From Roseomonas populi (GTDB lineage: Bacteria > Pseudomonadota > Alphaproteobacteria > Acetobacterales > Acetobacteraceae), in contig NZ_JANJOU010000018.1 in NCBI RefSeq assembly GCF_024594815.1, positions 62,001-126,000 of the forward strand: 64,000 nucleotides of DNA. The letters are read 5' to 3'. The notes under the pieces were generated by a model. It saw only the letters and a list, made by a program, of their open reading frames with translations. It had not been told where the DNA came from and did no database searches. The translations under genes were made by a program, and so were the position numbers. The first letter of the stretch is position 1. Each line of letters opens with the position of its first letter. This document shows, piece after piece, positions 50,803 to 59,088 of the stretch.

Positions 50803-53115
50803 ATGATCCAGCGCGAGATCTCCGGCCCACAGAACCAGTTCGAGCGTGGCGGCGGCATGGGCTACCGCGACGTGCGGCCCCTCACCGTTCGCCTCGCCGA
50901 ATTGATCGGAAGCCAGTTCTCCGGTCTCGCGCTGGGGGCGGCGGCCGGCGTGTCCTACGTCTATCCAGCAGCCATCGACCTGCTGGTGCCTGCATCCCTG
51001 GCCTACGCGGGCTGGGTGATGCGTCGCCGGATCAAGCTGCCGTTGCGCCTCCCGCGTAGCGCCAACTGCCTGGACTGGAATTATCCCAGCCCGGTCGACC
51101 GCACGCCGCAACGGGCAGCGGGCTCCATCTTCCTCGGCGTCGACCAACTCACCAGGCAGGAACTCTGGATCACCAACGAGGACGGGCGTCAGCATGGCAC
51201 GATCCCCGGCACCACCGGCGCCGGCAAGACCACCGCCATCCTGAGCCTGCTCGCCAACTCGCTGACCCATGGCTCGGGTTTCGTGCTGGTGGACGGCAAA
51301 GCCGACAACCAGTTGTACGGCCAGGTGATGGCCATGGCCCGACGCTTCGGGCGCGAGGACGACGTGCTGGTGCTGAACTTCCTCGTTGCGTCCGGGATCA
51401 AGCAGAGCAACACCTTCAATCCCTTCGCAGCTGGCAACGCCGATGCCATCCGCGAGCTTCTGGTGTCGCAGCTTGGCGAGCAGAAGTCCGAAGACAGCAA
51501 CGGCGTCTTCCGCACCCGCGCCGTGGCCTTGATCGCGACCATCACCCCGGTTCTGGTGTGGATGCGAGACAGGCAGGGGGTGCCGATCAACATCGAGACG
51601 ATCCGCTTCGCCCTGGAACTTCGCTCGATCTACACGCTGGCGATGCACCGCATCTTTCTGACGCGCGACAAGATCAACGGCGATGTCTCCAAGGTTCAGG
51701 TCGTCGACATGCCGGAGGAAATCATCTACCCGCTGAAGGCATACCTCGGCGAGCTACCGGGCTATGATATCAGCGTTCCCTACAACGAGCAGAAAGGCGA
51801 CGAGCCTTCCAAGCAGCACGGCTTCGCGCTGTTCTACTTCACGGGCGTTTTCTCGCAGCTCTCGGTAAGCCTCGGTCATATCTTCAAGGTGCTGTCGGGC
51901 GACATCGACATGCGCGACGTGGTGCTGAACCGCCGTATCCTGGTGGTCAACCTTCCAGCCCTGGAAAACTCCGACGATACCTTGGCCGCGCTGGGCAAAA
52001 TCGTTGTGGCATCGCTGCGCGGCATGTTGGCGCAGCTGTTGGGCGCCAAGCTGGAGGGCAACAGCAAGGAGATCTTCGCACTCAAGCCGGGCATGGGCGA
52101 AGGGCCATTCCACGTCGTGTTCGACGAGGTGGCGTACTACGCTACCAACGGCATGGATCGCATGCTGGCCATGGGGCGCGGCCTGAACATCATGTTCTGG
52201 CTGTGCTTCCAGGAGGTGTCGGGGATCTGGGCACGGCTGGGTGAGAAGACTGCATCGCTGCTGGGCAACGCGAACCTGACCATCGCCATGCGGCAGCAGG
52301 ACGCCAACCGCACCCGCGAGTGGATCGAGAAGACCGGCGGCGAAACTGAGGTCACGCAGGCCACATCGTTCGTGGCGGGCGAGGCAGGGCAGTACCGCGA
52401 GGGTCCCTCGGCCGAGGTCCGCAAGGTGAACCGGGTGTCCTGGTCGGATCTGCAGAAGCTGCTGGAGGGTGAAGCCATCGTCATGCTCGGCGGCCGCCGG
52501 GTGTACGCCAAGCTGTTCTACGCCGACGTGAAGGCCGACGGCCCAATCCGCCGTAATCGTCCGCTGATCCTTCCCGGGCTGTCGCGCGACGGAAACGAGA
52601 CAGGCAAGACCGTTAAGGACGTCGTCGTGCAGCTGGAAGGCGGGCAGGTGCCGCGCAGCACCGAGCCACAGGACGATCCCGTGCTGTTCGCGATGATCGA
52701 GGCCTTCAAAGGAAGCCCGGCACCGACCGCAGAGGGTCGGGTCGCTGCCGCCATTGCAGCCGCCGGCAAGGCGCCACGCCCCACCCCGGCCAATGACGTG
52801 CCGCCAGAGCCACCCGTCACCACCAGCCATCCCATGCTGGAGGACATCACCACCTCCTCGGCGGAAGAGACCACCGCCAAGAACCCGGCCGCTTCTCCTG
52901 CGTGGGGCGTCGTGGGCGACAAGGCGGCCGCGGCCGCCATATCGGCCATTGAGGAAGCGGGTGGCGCTTCTTCGGCCGAGGCGGCTCGCACCGGGCAGGC
53001 AGTCGCCCAGGTGCTTGCCGAAGCCACGATCCTCACCTTGCCGGAGCCGCCGGCGATGAACAGCGAAGAGTTGGCGGCCAATCTGAAGCGGCTGCTTGAG
53101 CAGGTGGCGGCGTGA
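50803..53115 (+). CDS. dotL: DotL/IcmO/TrbC, type IV coupling protein ATPase
   Basis: A 770-residue T4CP. Residues of about 35-75 hold the membrane helices (GLALGAAAGVSYVYPAAIDL). The ATPase domain has Walker A GTTGAGKT (Lys142) and Walker B-like FHVVFDEVAYYA. An insert of about 150 residues (210-360) is characteristic of DotL-type T4CPs. After the ATPase domain there is an Ala/Pro-rich C-terminal tail of about 150 residues, the region that binds DotN and IcmS/IcmW in Legionella. It delivers substrates to the channel. The stop overlaps the next gene. Confidence 0.93.
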   Translation: MIQREISGPQNQFERGGGMGYRDVRPLTVRLAELIGSQFSGLALGAAAGVSYVYPAAIDLLVPASLAYAGWVMRRRIKLPLRLPRSANCLDWNYPSPVDRTPQRAAGSIFLGVDQLTRQELWITNEDGRQHGTIPGTTGAGKTTAILSLLANSLTHGSGFVLVDGKADNQLYGQVMAMARRFGREDDVLVLNFLVASGIKQSNTFNPFAAGNADAIRELLVSQLGEQKSEDSNGVFRTRAVALIATITPVLVWMRDRQGVPINIETIRFALELRSIYTLAMHRIFLTRDKINGDVSKVQVVDMPEEIIYPLKAYLGELPGYDISVPYNEQKGDEPSKQHGFALFYFTGVFSQLSVSLGHIFKVLSGDIDMRDVVLNRRILVVNLPALENSDDTLAALGKIVVASLRGMLAQLLGAKLEGNSKEIFALKPGMGEGPFHVVFDEVAYYATNGMDRMLAMGRGLNIMFWLCFQEVSGIWARLGEKTASLLGNANLTIAMRQQDANRTREWIEKTGGETEVTQATSFVAGEAGQYREGPSAEVRKVNRVSWSDLQKLLEGEAIVMLGGRRVYAKLFYADVKADGPIRRNRPLILPGLSRDGNETGKTVKDVVVQLEGGQVPRSTEPQDDPVLFAMIEAFKGSPAPTAEGRVAAAIAAAGKAPRPTPANDVPPEPPVTTSHPMLEDITTSSAEETTAKNPAASPAWGVVGDKAAAAAISAIEEAGGASSAEAARTGQAVAQVLAEATILTLPEPPAMNSEELAANLKRLLEQVAA

Positions 53116-54029
53116 CCGTCACCGATCAGCCCAGCCTCGAGCCGGTGCTTGCAGCTCTACGCCGGCCGGCGACGCTGGCCAGCCTCGCTTCCACCTGTGG
53201 CCGCTCGGTCAGCGATGTCACCCACACGCTGCTTCTGCTGCTTCGCAGCGGTCGCGCGGTGGCTTACTGCCGCGACCACTACATCCTGCGGGATTCGCAT
53301 ATCGACTACCTGGACGGACCATCGTCGGAAAGTCACTCGGTGAGCCGCCGCATCATGGCGGCGCTTGGCAGGCCGGAAGCGAGCACGACGGATCTGCACC
53401 AACGCATCGGGCTTCCGGAGACGGAAATCTACGAGGAGTTGGTTGCCCTCAGCTGGCTCGGTGCGGTGGCCAGCGTCAGGAGTAGACAGGTGAGGTACTG
53501 GTTTCGCAGCGATGCTCTGGGAGCCAAGGTGAGCCGGCGGCGCAGGGCGGAGCACATGGCGGCGCGGGGAGCAGCACTGGTGCTGTTCGAGAAGCCTCAT
53601 CGTAGCAGTGAGGTGGCGCGAGCCATTGGCTACGGCGTGAACGTGATGAACGATCTCGTGCAGGACCTGCTGCACAGCGGCCAAGTCATCCGTGTTGGCA
53701 AAGGGCAGTACGCGTTGCCCGCCTCTGCCTTGCCAGCCACGACGGTCGTAGCACGCAGCCATAGCTGGGTGGATGGCTGCCGACCTCAGCCCGTTCGGGA
53801 CGCGATCCTGCTTAACCTCACCGAACCACGCCAGGCCGTGGACATCGCCCGCGCGATCGGCCGGACCGTGCCCAACGTCACGGGGCATCTCCGGGCGATG
53901 ACGACGCTCGGCTTGGTCGAGCGGGTGGGATATGGCCGCTACGCACGGCCGGGCACGCCGGGTTTGCTGCCCATCGAGCAGCGCAGTTTCCACAGACCAG
54001 GCACGCCCACAGCCCTGGCGGGGGCATGA
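53112..54029 (+). CDS. Protein with several winged-helix domains, coupled to dotL
   Basis: A 305-residue soluble protein from a GTG overlapping the dotL stop. Four HTH-like units can be seen: PATLASLASTCGRSVSDVTH, ASTTDLHQRIGLPETEIYEE, RSSEVARAIGYGVNVMNDLV and QAVDIARAIGRTVPNVTGHL. Each is followed by a wing-like strand (AVAYCRDHYIL, VRYWFRS, KGQYALP, YGRYARP). Such tandem wHTH proteins bind DNA or act as protein scaffolds. Translational coupling to the coupling protein suggests a role in feeding DNA or substrate to DotL, or in regulation. No known name. Confidence 0.65.
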   Translation: MTVTDQPSLEPVLAALRRPATLASLASTCGRSVSDVTHTLLLLLRSGRAVAYCRDHYILRDSHIDYLDGPSSESHSVSRRIMAALGRPEASTTDLHQRIGLPETEIYEELVALSWLGAVASVRSRQVRYWFRSDALGAKVSRRRRAEHMAARGAALVLFEKPHRSSEVARAIGYGVNVMNDLVQDLLHSGQVIRVGKGQYALPASALPATTVVARSHSWVDGCRPQPVRDAILLNLTEPRQAVDIARAIGRTVPNVTGHLRAMTTLGLVERVGYGRYARPGTPGLLPIEQRSFHRPGTPTALAGA

Positions 54030-54124
54030 CAGCACTCGGCCTTGGGGCGGGACCGGATCGGGGCACATCCAAGTAGCCCCTCATTTCCTAGCCACCTCAA
54101 GTCCGCTTACCTACATCCACCTGC

Positions 54125-54430
54125 ATGTCCCGTTCTCCTGCTGCCGACCTGGCCCCCCTCATCAAGCTCCTACAAGCCGGCGTCCCCCCCAACCGCGCTG
54201 CCGGCGAGCTATCTCGGGTCCTGGCCCTCTGGACAGCTGAACTCAAGGATGACGGGGAGCAGTTCCAAGAACGGCTATCCGGCTTGGCGGAGCAGATGAC
54301 GACAGGGATCGAGGAGATGCACGAGGGCATTGCCGAGGCGAGCGACAAAGGGAAACCGACGCTTCGGCGGATTCTTGCGACACATGAGGCGGTGCTGGAC
54401 GGGGTGCGAAAGGCGCAGGGGGCAGGGTAG
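54125..54430 (+). CDS. Small unknown helical protein at the end of the T4BSS
   Basis: A 101-residue soluble protein, almost wholly helical (LIKLLQAGVPPNRAAGELSR, FQERLSGLAEQMTTGIEEMH). No family and no signal peptide. It lies 95 bases after the wHTH gene without a T4BSS element. It is the last gene before the copper island. Confidence 0.55.
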   Translation: MSRSPAADLAPLIKLLQAGVPPNRAAGELSRVLALWTAELKDDGEQFQERLSGLAEQMTTGIEEMHEGIAEASDKGKPTLRRILATHEAVLDGVRKAQGAG

Positions 54431-54601
54431 TCTACGTCATCGCCCTACCATGGTGGAGTGGTAAGGCGAGGCACGAGAAGCAACTCTGCAGCCGGTCAAA
54501 ACCTCAATGCAGAAATGCGAAGCAGCCACTCACGCTTTTCAACTCCCCTGACCTTGGACAAACAGCTGAAGCAGGGGGACGGGCTTAGACGTCCATTCGG
54601 G

Positions 54602-55066
54602 TCAATGCTGCGCCCACACCCTCGTTCCAGCACCCCCGCCAAACAGGACCACCTCGTAGGGAGTGCCAGGAATGTCCATGCCGGGTGATGAGGGGGGCAT
54701 TCCCGGCGAGGCGAGCCCTCTGGCCCGTGGGCGCTCCGCAAGGAGGCGGCGAACGTCGGAGGCGGGGACGTGGCCCTCCACGACGTAGTCGCCCACCGTG
54801 GCCGTATGACAGGACTGGAGGGCGTCCGGCACGCCGTTCCTCGCCTTGACGGCCTGCAGGTCGGCGACGTCATGGACGACCGCCTCGAAGCCCGCCGCCT
54901 GCATGTGCCTGACCCACCCCTCGCAGCAGCCGCAGCTCGCGTCCTTCCAGACTTCGAGGGCGGGGCCCTGGGCCGCCCCGGCCACGCCGGCGGGCAGAGC
55001 TGCCGCAGCCAGCCCAAACCCCAGGAAGGTCCGTCTGGCGACGGCGTCGGTGAAGCTGTTGCCCAT
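54602..55066 (-). CDS. DUF411 metal-binding exported protein
   Basis: A 154-residue protein with a twin-arginine-like signal (ARRTFLGFGLAAAALPAGVA). The DUF411 core is VWKDASCGCCEGWVRHMQAA with the CGCC site, then QSCHTATVGDYVVEGHVPAS and a Met/Pro-rich MPPSSPGMDIPG segment. DUF411 proteins (CopG-like) accompany copper resistance genes and bind Cu in the periplasm. The ATG at 55066 has GGGAG nine bases upstream and overlaps the cueR stop, so it is cotranscribed with the regulator. Confidence 0.85.
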   Translation of the reverse strand: MGNSFTDAVARRTFLGFGLAAAALPAGVAGAAQGPALEVWKDASCGCCEGWVRHMQAAGFEAVVHDVADLQAVKARNGVPDALQSCHTATVGDYVVEGHVPASDVRRLLAERPRARGLASPGMPPSSPGMDIPGTPYEVVLFGGGAGTRVWAQH

Positions 55067-55554
55067 TAAAGTACTCCCTGGAAGCTGCTGAAGGGGCGCT
55101 TGCCCGCCGCCGCGGGTCGCAGGCCCCCCTTGCGGTCGGCGTCGTGGCGGCCGGGCGAGCAGTGTTCGCCTTCGGCGATCTCGTCGAGGATGGGGCACTC
55201 GGGCCGGTCGTCGCCGTGGCAGGCGTCCGCCATGCGCTCCAGCGCCTCGCACATCCGGGTCAGCTCGGTGATTTTGGCGCGCAGTTCGGCTGCGTGCTCG
55301 GTCGCGAGACGCTTCACGTCGGCGCTCGCACGGTCCTCATCCTGCCAGAGACCGATGAGCTGCTTGATGCGCTCCAGCGGCAGGCCGAGGTCGCGCGCCC
55401 GTCGGACGAAGCGGAGGGTCCCGACGTCCCGCTCGGAGTACACGCGATAGCCCGCCTCGGTACGGCCCGCGGCGGGAAGAAGGCCCACGCTCTCGTAGTA
55501 CCGCAGCATCTTCGCGGAGACTCCGGAGACTTTCGCGGCCTGTCCGATGTTCAA
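55066..55554 (-). CDS. cueR: CueR-like MerR-family copper regulator
   Basis: A 162-residue MerR protein: HTH MNIGQAAKVSGVSAKMLRYY, a dimerisation helix, and the metal loop ACHGDDRPECPIL with the two Cys of monovalent-metal sensors (CueR, HmrR). It is divergent from the Cu P-type ATPase, with two CueR-type operators in the 221-bp gap. It should activate both directions when Cu(I) is bound. The last 25 residues are a non-conserved tail. Confidence 0.9.
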   Translation of the reverse strand: MNIGQAAKVSGVSAKMLRYYESVGLLPAAGRTEAGYRVYSERDVGTLRFVRRARDLGLPLERIKQLIGLWQDEDRASADVKRLATEHAAELRAKITELTRMCEALERMADACHGDDRPECPILDEIAEGEHCSPGRHDADRKGGLRPAAAGKRPFSSFQGVL

Positions 55555-55602
55555 GGGGACCTCCTCTTCAAGGCGCCGCCCGTCCTGGTCACCCCCAAGA
55601 TG

Positions 55603-55627
55603 GGGATTCCCACCGTGGGAAGGTCAA
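55603..55627 (-). promoter_or_regulatory. CueR-type operator for the cueR operon
   Basis: On the minus strand a -35 TTGACC is followed by the dyad TTCCCACGGTGGGAA (55607-55621), 19 bases before CATCTT. This is the CueR/HmrR operator pattern with the long MerR spacer. Confidence 0.75.
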
Positions 55628-55686
55628 GACGTACCCCCGGGGGCCGAGCATCCAGCAGGAACGGGGCATCCCGCAGGAAATGGTCC

Positions 55687-55717
55687 TTGACCTTCCTATC
55701 ATGGGAAACCCCACCTT
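55687..55717 (+). promoter_or_regulatory. CueR-type operator for the Cu ATPase gene
   Basis: TTGACCTTCCTATCATGGGAA on the plus strand: -35 TTGACC (55687-55692) overlapping the half-sites TTCC and GGAA, about 60 bases before the ATPase start. The -10 is weak, as expected for an activator-dependent promoter. Confidence 0.7.
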
Positions 55718-55775
55718 GCCGGTCACCTGAGCAACGAGGGCCCGCTCCGACGCGGCCCGAACCGGGGCGACAATC

Positions 55776-58175
55776 ATGAGCGGCCAGCACACGGGTCACG
55801 GTCACGCACACCAGCACGGGGCGAGCTGCGGCCACGACCACCACCACGACCATGGTCCCGGCCCGGCCGCCGATGCCGGGGTCGTCACCGACGCGGTCTG
55901 CGGGATGAAGGTCGATCCGGCGACCTCGAAGCACCGCCTGGAGCATGCCGGGACGACCTTCCACTTCTGCTCGGCCGGGTGCCGGACGAAGTTCCAGGCC
56001 GACCCCGGCAAGTACCTAATGCCGAAGGCGGCGACCCAGGCTCCCGCCCCCCGGAAGGGCGCCATCTACACCTGCCCCATGCACCCGGAGATCCGGCAGG
56101 AGGGGCCGGGGAACTGCCCCATCTGCGGCATGGCGCTGGAGCCCTTGGAGGTGAGCGCGGAGGCCGCGCCTAACCACGAGCTGGCCGACATGACGCGCCG
56201 GTTCTGGATCGGGCTGGCCCTCACCCTTCCCGTGGTGGTCCTGGAGATGGGGAGCCACATCCCCGGCCTGGGCCTGCACGGGCTGGTGCCGCCCAGGACG
56301 TCGGTCTGGATCCAGTTCCTGCTCGGGACCCCGGTCGTCCTCTGGGCGGGCTGGCCGTTCTTCGTGCGGGGCTGGCAGTCGGTCGTGAACCGCAGCCTGA
56401 ACATGTTCTCGCTCATCGCCCTCGGGACCGGCGCCGCCTACCTCTACAGCCTGGTCGCCACCTTCGCGCCCGGGCTCTTCCCCGAGGGCTTCCGCGGGAT
56501 GGACGGGACGGTGGCGGTCTACTTCGAGGCGGCGGCCGTCATCACCGTGCTCGTCCTGCTCGGGCAGGTGCTGGAACTGCGCGCCCGCGAGCAGACCGGC
56601 GGCGCCATCCGCGCCCTGCTCAACATGGCGCCGAAGACCGCGCGGCGCCTCAAGGAGAACGGGGAGGACGAGGAGGTTCCCCTGGCGGACGTCCAGGCTG
56701 GCGACCGGCTGCGGGTGCGTCCGGGCGAAAGCGTGCCGGTGGACGGCGAGGTGCTGGAGGGTGGCGGCGCCGTGGACGAGTCCATGGTCACCGGCGAGTC
56801 CTTGCCTGTCGAGAAGGCCCCCGGCTCCAAGGTCATCGGAGGAACGGTGAACGGCACCGGCTCCCTGGTCATGCGGGCCGACAAGGTGGGCTCGGACACG
56901 ATGCTCTCGCGCATCGTCGCGATGGTCGCCGAGGCGCAGCGCAGCCGGGCGCCGATCCAGCGGATGGCCGACCATGTATCCGGCTACTTCGTCCCGGCCG
57001 TCATCGCCGTGGCCGTGCTCGCCTTCCTCGCCTGGGCTGTCTGGGGTCCGGCCCCGGCCCTCTCCTACGGGCTGATCGCGGCAGTGTCGGTGCTGATCAT
57101 CGCCTGCCCTTGCGCCCTGGGCCTCGCCACACCCATGAGCATCATGGTCGGCGTCGGCAAGGGTGCCGGTGCCGGGGTCCTCATCAGGTCGGCCGAGGCG
57201 CTCGAGCGTATGGAGAAGGTGGACACGCTGGTCGTCGACAAGACGGGCACCCTGACCGAGGGCAGGCCCAAGGTCATGGCCGTGGTCGCGGCGCCGGGCC
57301 TGTCCGAGGCCCAGGTCCTGCCGTTGGCGGCCAGCCTGGAGCGCTCCAGCGAGCATCCCCTGGCTACCGCCATCGTCGCGGCCGCCCGCGACCGCGGCGC
57401 GGCGCTGGAAGAACCGGCGGACTTCGGGTCGGTCACGGGCAAGGGTGTCACCGGCACCGTCGGCGGGCGCCGGGTGGCCTTGGGGAATGCGCGGCTGATG
57501 CAGGATCTCAGCGTCGACCTCGGAGGTCTTGCCGCCACGGCCGACGAACTGCGGCGCGAAGGCGGCACCGCCCTGTTCCTCGCAGTCGACGGCAAGGCCG
57601 GGGGCGTCATCGCCGTCGCCGACCCCGTGAAGGAGACCACCCCCGCGGCCCTGGAGAGCCTGCGGGCCGCTGGCATCCGGATCGTCATGCTGACAGGCGA
57701 CAACCAGACGACCGCCGGGGCGGTGGCCCGGAAGCTCGGGATCGGCGAGTTCCAGGGCGACGTCCTCCCTGAGGACAAGCACCGCATCGTTCGCGAACTC
57801 AGGGCGCAGGGGAAGGTTGTTGCGATGGCTGGTGACGGCGTCAACGATGCGCCGGCGCTGGCCGAGGCCGACGTCGGGATCGCCATGGGCACCGGGACGG
57901 ATGTCGCGATGCAGAGCGCGGGCGTGACGCTGGTGAAGGGCGACCTCGCCGGGATCGCGCGGGCACGGTCCCTGAGCCGTGCGACCATGCGCAACATCAG
58001 ACAGAACCTGTTCCTCGCCTTCGTCTACAACATGCTCGGCGTGCCGCTGGCCGCGGGCGTGCTCTACCCCGTCCTCGGGATCCTGCTCAGCCCGATCGTG
58101 GCGGCCCTCGCCATGGCGCTGAGTTCCGTGTCCGTCATCGGCAACGCCCTGCGGCTGCGGACGCTGCGGCTCTGA
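55776..58175 (+). CDS. copA: Copper-exporting P1B-type ATPase with YHS and metal-binding N-terminal domains
   Basis: A 799-residue Cu ATPase. The N-terminus is His-rich, then a YHS domain ([25 protein letters not shown]) and a heavy-metal-binding domain ([20 protein letters not shown]). The membrane CPC is at 444-446, TGES in the actuator, phosphorylation Asp488 in [15 protein letters not shown] in the nucleotide domain and [10 protein letters not shown] in the hinge. CPC with the CPMHPEI domain marks the CopB/SilP-like branch often found on mobile copper/silver islands. It replaces the usual N-terminal CxxC HMA domain. It is under the CueR operator. Confidence 0.92.
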   Translation: MSGQHTGHGHAHQHGASCGHDHHHDHGPGPAADAGVVTDAVCGMKVDPATSKHRLEHAGTTFHFCSAGCRTKFQADPGKYLMPKAATQAPAPRKGAIYTCPMHPEIRQEGPGNCPICGMALEPLEVSAEAAPNHELADMTRRFWIGLALTLPVVVLEMGSHIPGLGLHGLVPPRTSVWIQFLLGTPVVLWAGWPFFVRGWQSVVNRSLNMFSLIALGTGAAYLYSLVATFAPGLFPEGFRGMDGTVAVYFEAAAVITVLVLLGQVLELRAREQTGGAIRALLNMAPKTARRLKENGEDEEVPLADVQAGDRLRVRPGESVPVDGEVLEGGGAVDESMVTGESLPVEKAPGSKVIGGTVNGTGSLVMRADKVGSDTMLSRIVAMVAEAQRSRAPIQRMADHVSGYFVPAVIAVAVLAFLAWAVWGPAPALSYGLIAAVSVLIIACPCALGLATPMSIMVGVGKGAGAGVLIRSAEALERMEKVDTLVVDKTGTLTEGRPKVMAVVAAPGLSEAQVLPLAASLERSSEHPLATAIVAAARDRGAALEEPADFGSVTGKGVTGTVGGRRVALGNARLMQDLSVDLGGLAATADELRREGGTALFLAVDGKAGGVIAVADPVKETTPAALESLRAAGIRIVMLTGDNQTTAGAVARKLGIGEFQGDVLPEDKHRIVRELRAQGKVVAMAGDGVNDAPALAEADVGIAMGTGTDVAMQSAGVTLVKGDLAGIARARSLSRATMRNIRQNLFLAFVYNMLGVPLAAGVLYPVLGILLSPIVAALAMALSSVSVIGNALRLRTLRL

Positions 58176-58343
58176 GACCGCCCGGCGAGCAGGGCCGCAG
58201 GCATGCATGATTGCGAGCCGGGATCGTCGAGGTCGACATCCCCCGGGGGTTTTGCCTCGGGGGAAGCGCCGACCCGAACCGCACGGGGCGATGTCGGTTG
58301 CGATGCGCGGCGACGGCGCTGTCGACCGCCGCCGCGCCCGGGT

Positions 58344-58763
58344 TCAGCGGGCGCGCGTACCCGACGCGCCGCCCATCTGGTTGCAGTGCGCCATCATCGC
58401 CTGCATGTCCTGCGGGATCGGCCGCCCTGCACTGGCGTCGGCCTGCATCTGGCGACAGTGCGCCATCATGTCCTGCATGTTCATGCCGGACATGTTGTGG
58501 CCCTGCATGCCGGACATCCCCTGCATGTTCCCGTGGTTCATCCCGGGCATGTTGGAGTGGTCCATCCCCTGCATGCTGTCCATCCGCCCGGTGGCGCTGG
58601 CGGGCTGCGTCGTCGAGCGGCCTGCGGGCTGGACGGGGAGCTCGGCGGACGTCGGGGCGGATGCCTGGGGCATCGCACCCTGAGGCGCGCAGGCTGCAAC
58701 GGTGAGCGCGAGGCCGAGGCCCACGACGAGACGAGCGGACCAGGTGCGGTGAGAAGCGAGCAT
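58344..58763 (-). CDS. Met-rich periplasmic lipoprotein (copper binding)
   Basis: A 139-residue lipoprotein with lipobox TVAAC (Cys25). The mature part has a run of MDHSNMPGM-, MNHGNMQGM- and MSGMNMQDM-type units and two CxxM pairs (AHCRQM, AHCNQM). The same MDHSNMPGM unit recurs in the multicopper oxidase gene nearby. Such sequences bind Cu(I)/Cu(II). It is transcribed away from copAB across a 325-bp promoter region and probably buffers periplasmic copper. Confidence 0.75.
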   Translation of the reverse strand: MLASHRTWSARLVVGLGLALTVAACAPQGAMPQASAPTSAELPVQPAGRSTTQPASATGRMDSMQGMDHSNMPGMNHGNMQGMSGMQGHNMSGMNMQDMMAHCRQMQADASAGRPIPQDMQAMMAHCNQMGGASGTRAR

Positions 58764-59088
58764 GGTGCTTCCTCCTTGTCGCCGTGCCGCGCCGGACCGA
58801 GCTGGCTGCTGAAGCGGGTCTCCCGTGTCCGGCGGGATTGCCTCGCGTTCGGCGGGGCACGTGTCGACCCTACAAGTTCAGCCTCTCGGCGTCGTCGCCG
58901 GACCACTCCTTCAATTCTTACGTTTTATTGCCACGGGCAGTGCACGATTGATGCAGGCGCGCTGACCGTCGATATCGACACCCACCGGACGATGCGAGGT
59001 CCGGCGCCGACAAGGCTGCCAACTTCCGCACCAGCCGCGGTCAGTCCGTCGCCGCGCGTCTCATCAACCTCGAGAGGAGCTTTCCGTC
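58764..59088. other. Divergent promoter region of the cop genes
   Basis: 325 bases without a gene between the Met-rich lipoprotein and the multicopper oxidase. There is an AT-rich patch at 58910-58930 (TTCTTACGTTTTATTG) and a 12-base palindrome GTCGATATCGAC at 58968-58979, a possible binding site for the CopR regulator encoded downstream. GAGAGGAG precedes the oxidase start. Confidence 0.4.

Noticed and set aside
56016-58208. 730-codon minus-strand frame opposite the Cu ATPase
   Set aside because: Antisense shadow; the plus strand has all P-type ATPase motifs and the minus reading is low-complexity His/Arg/Gly.
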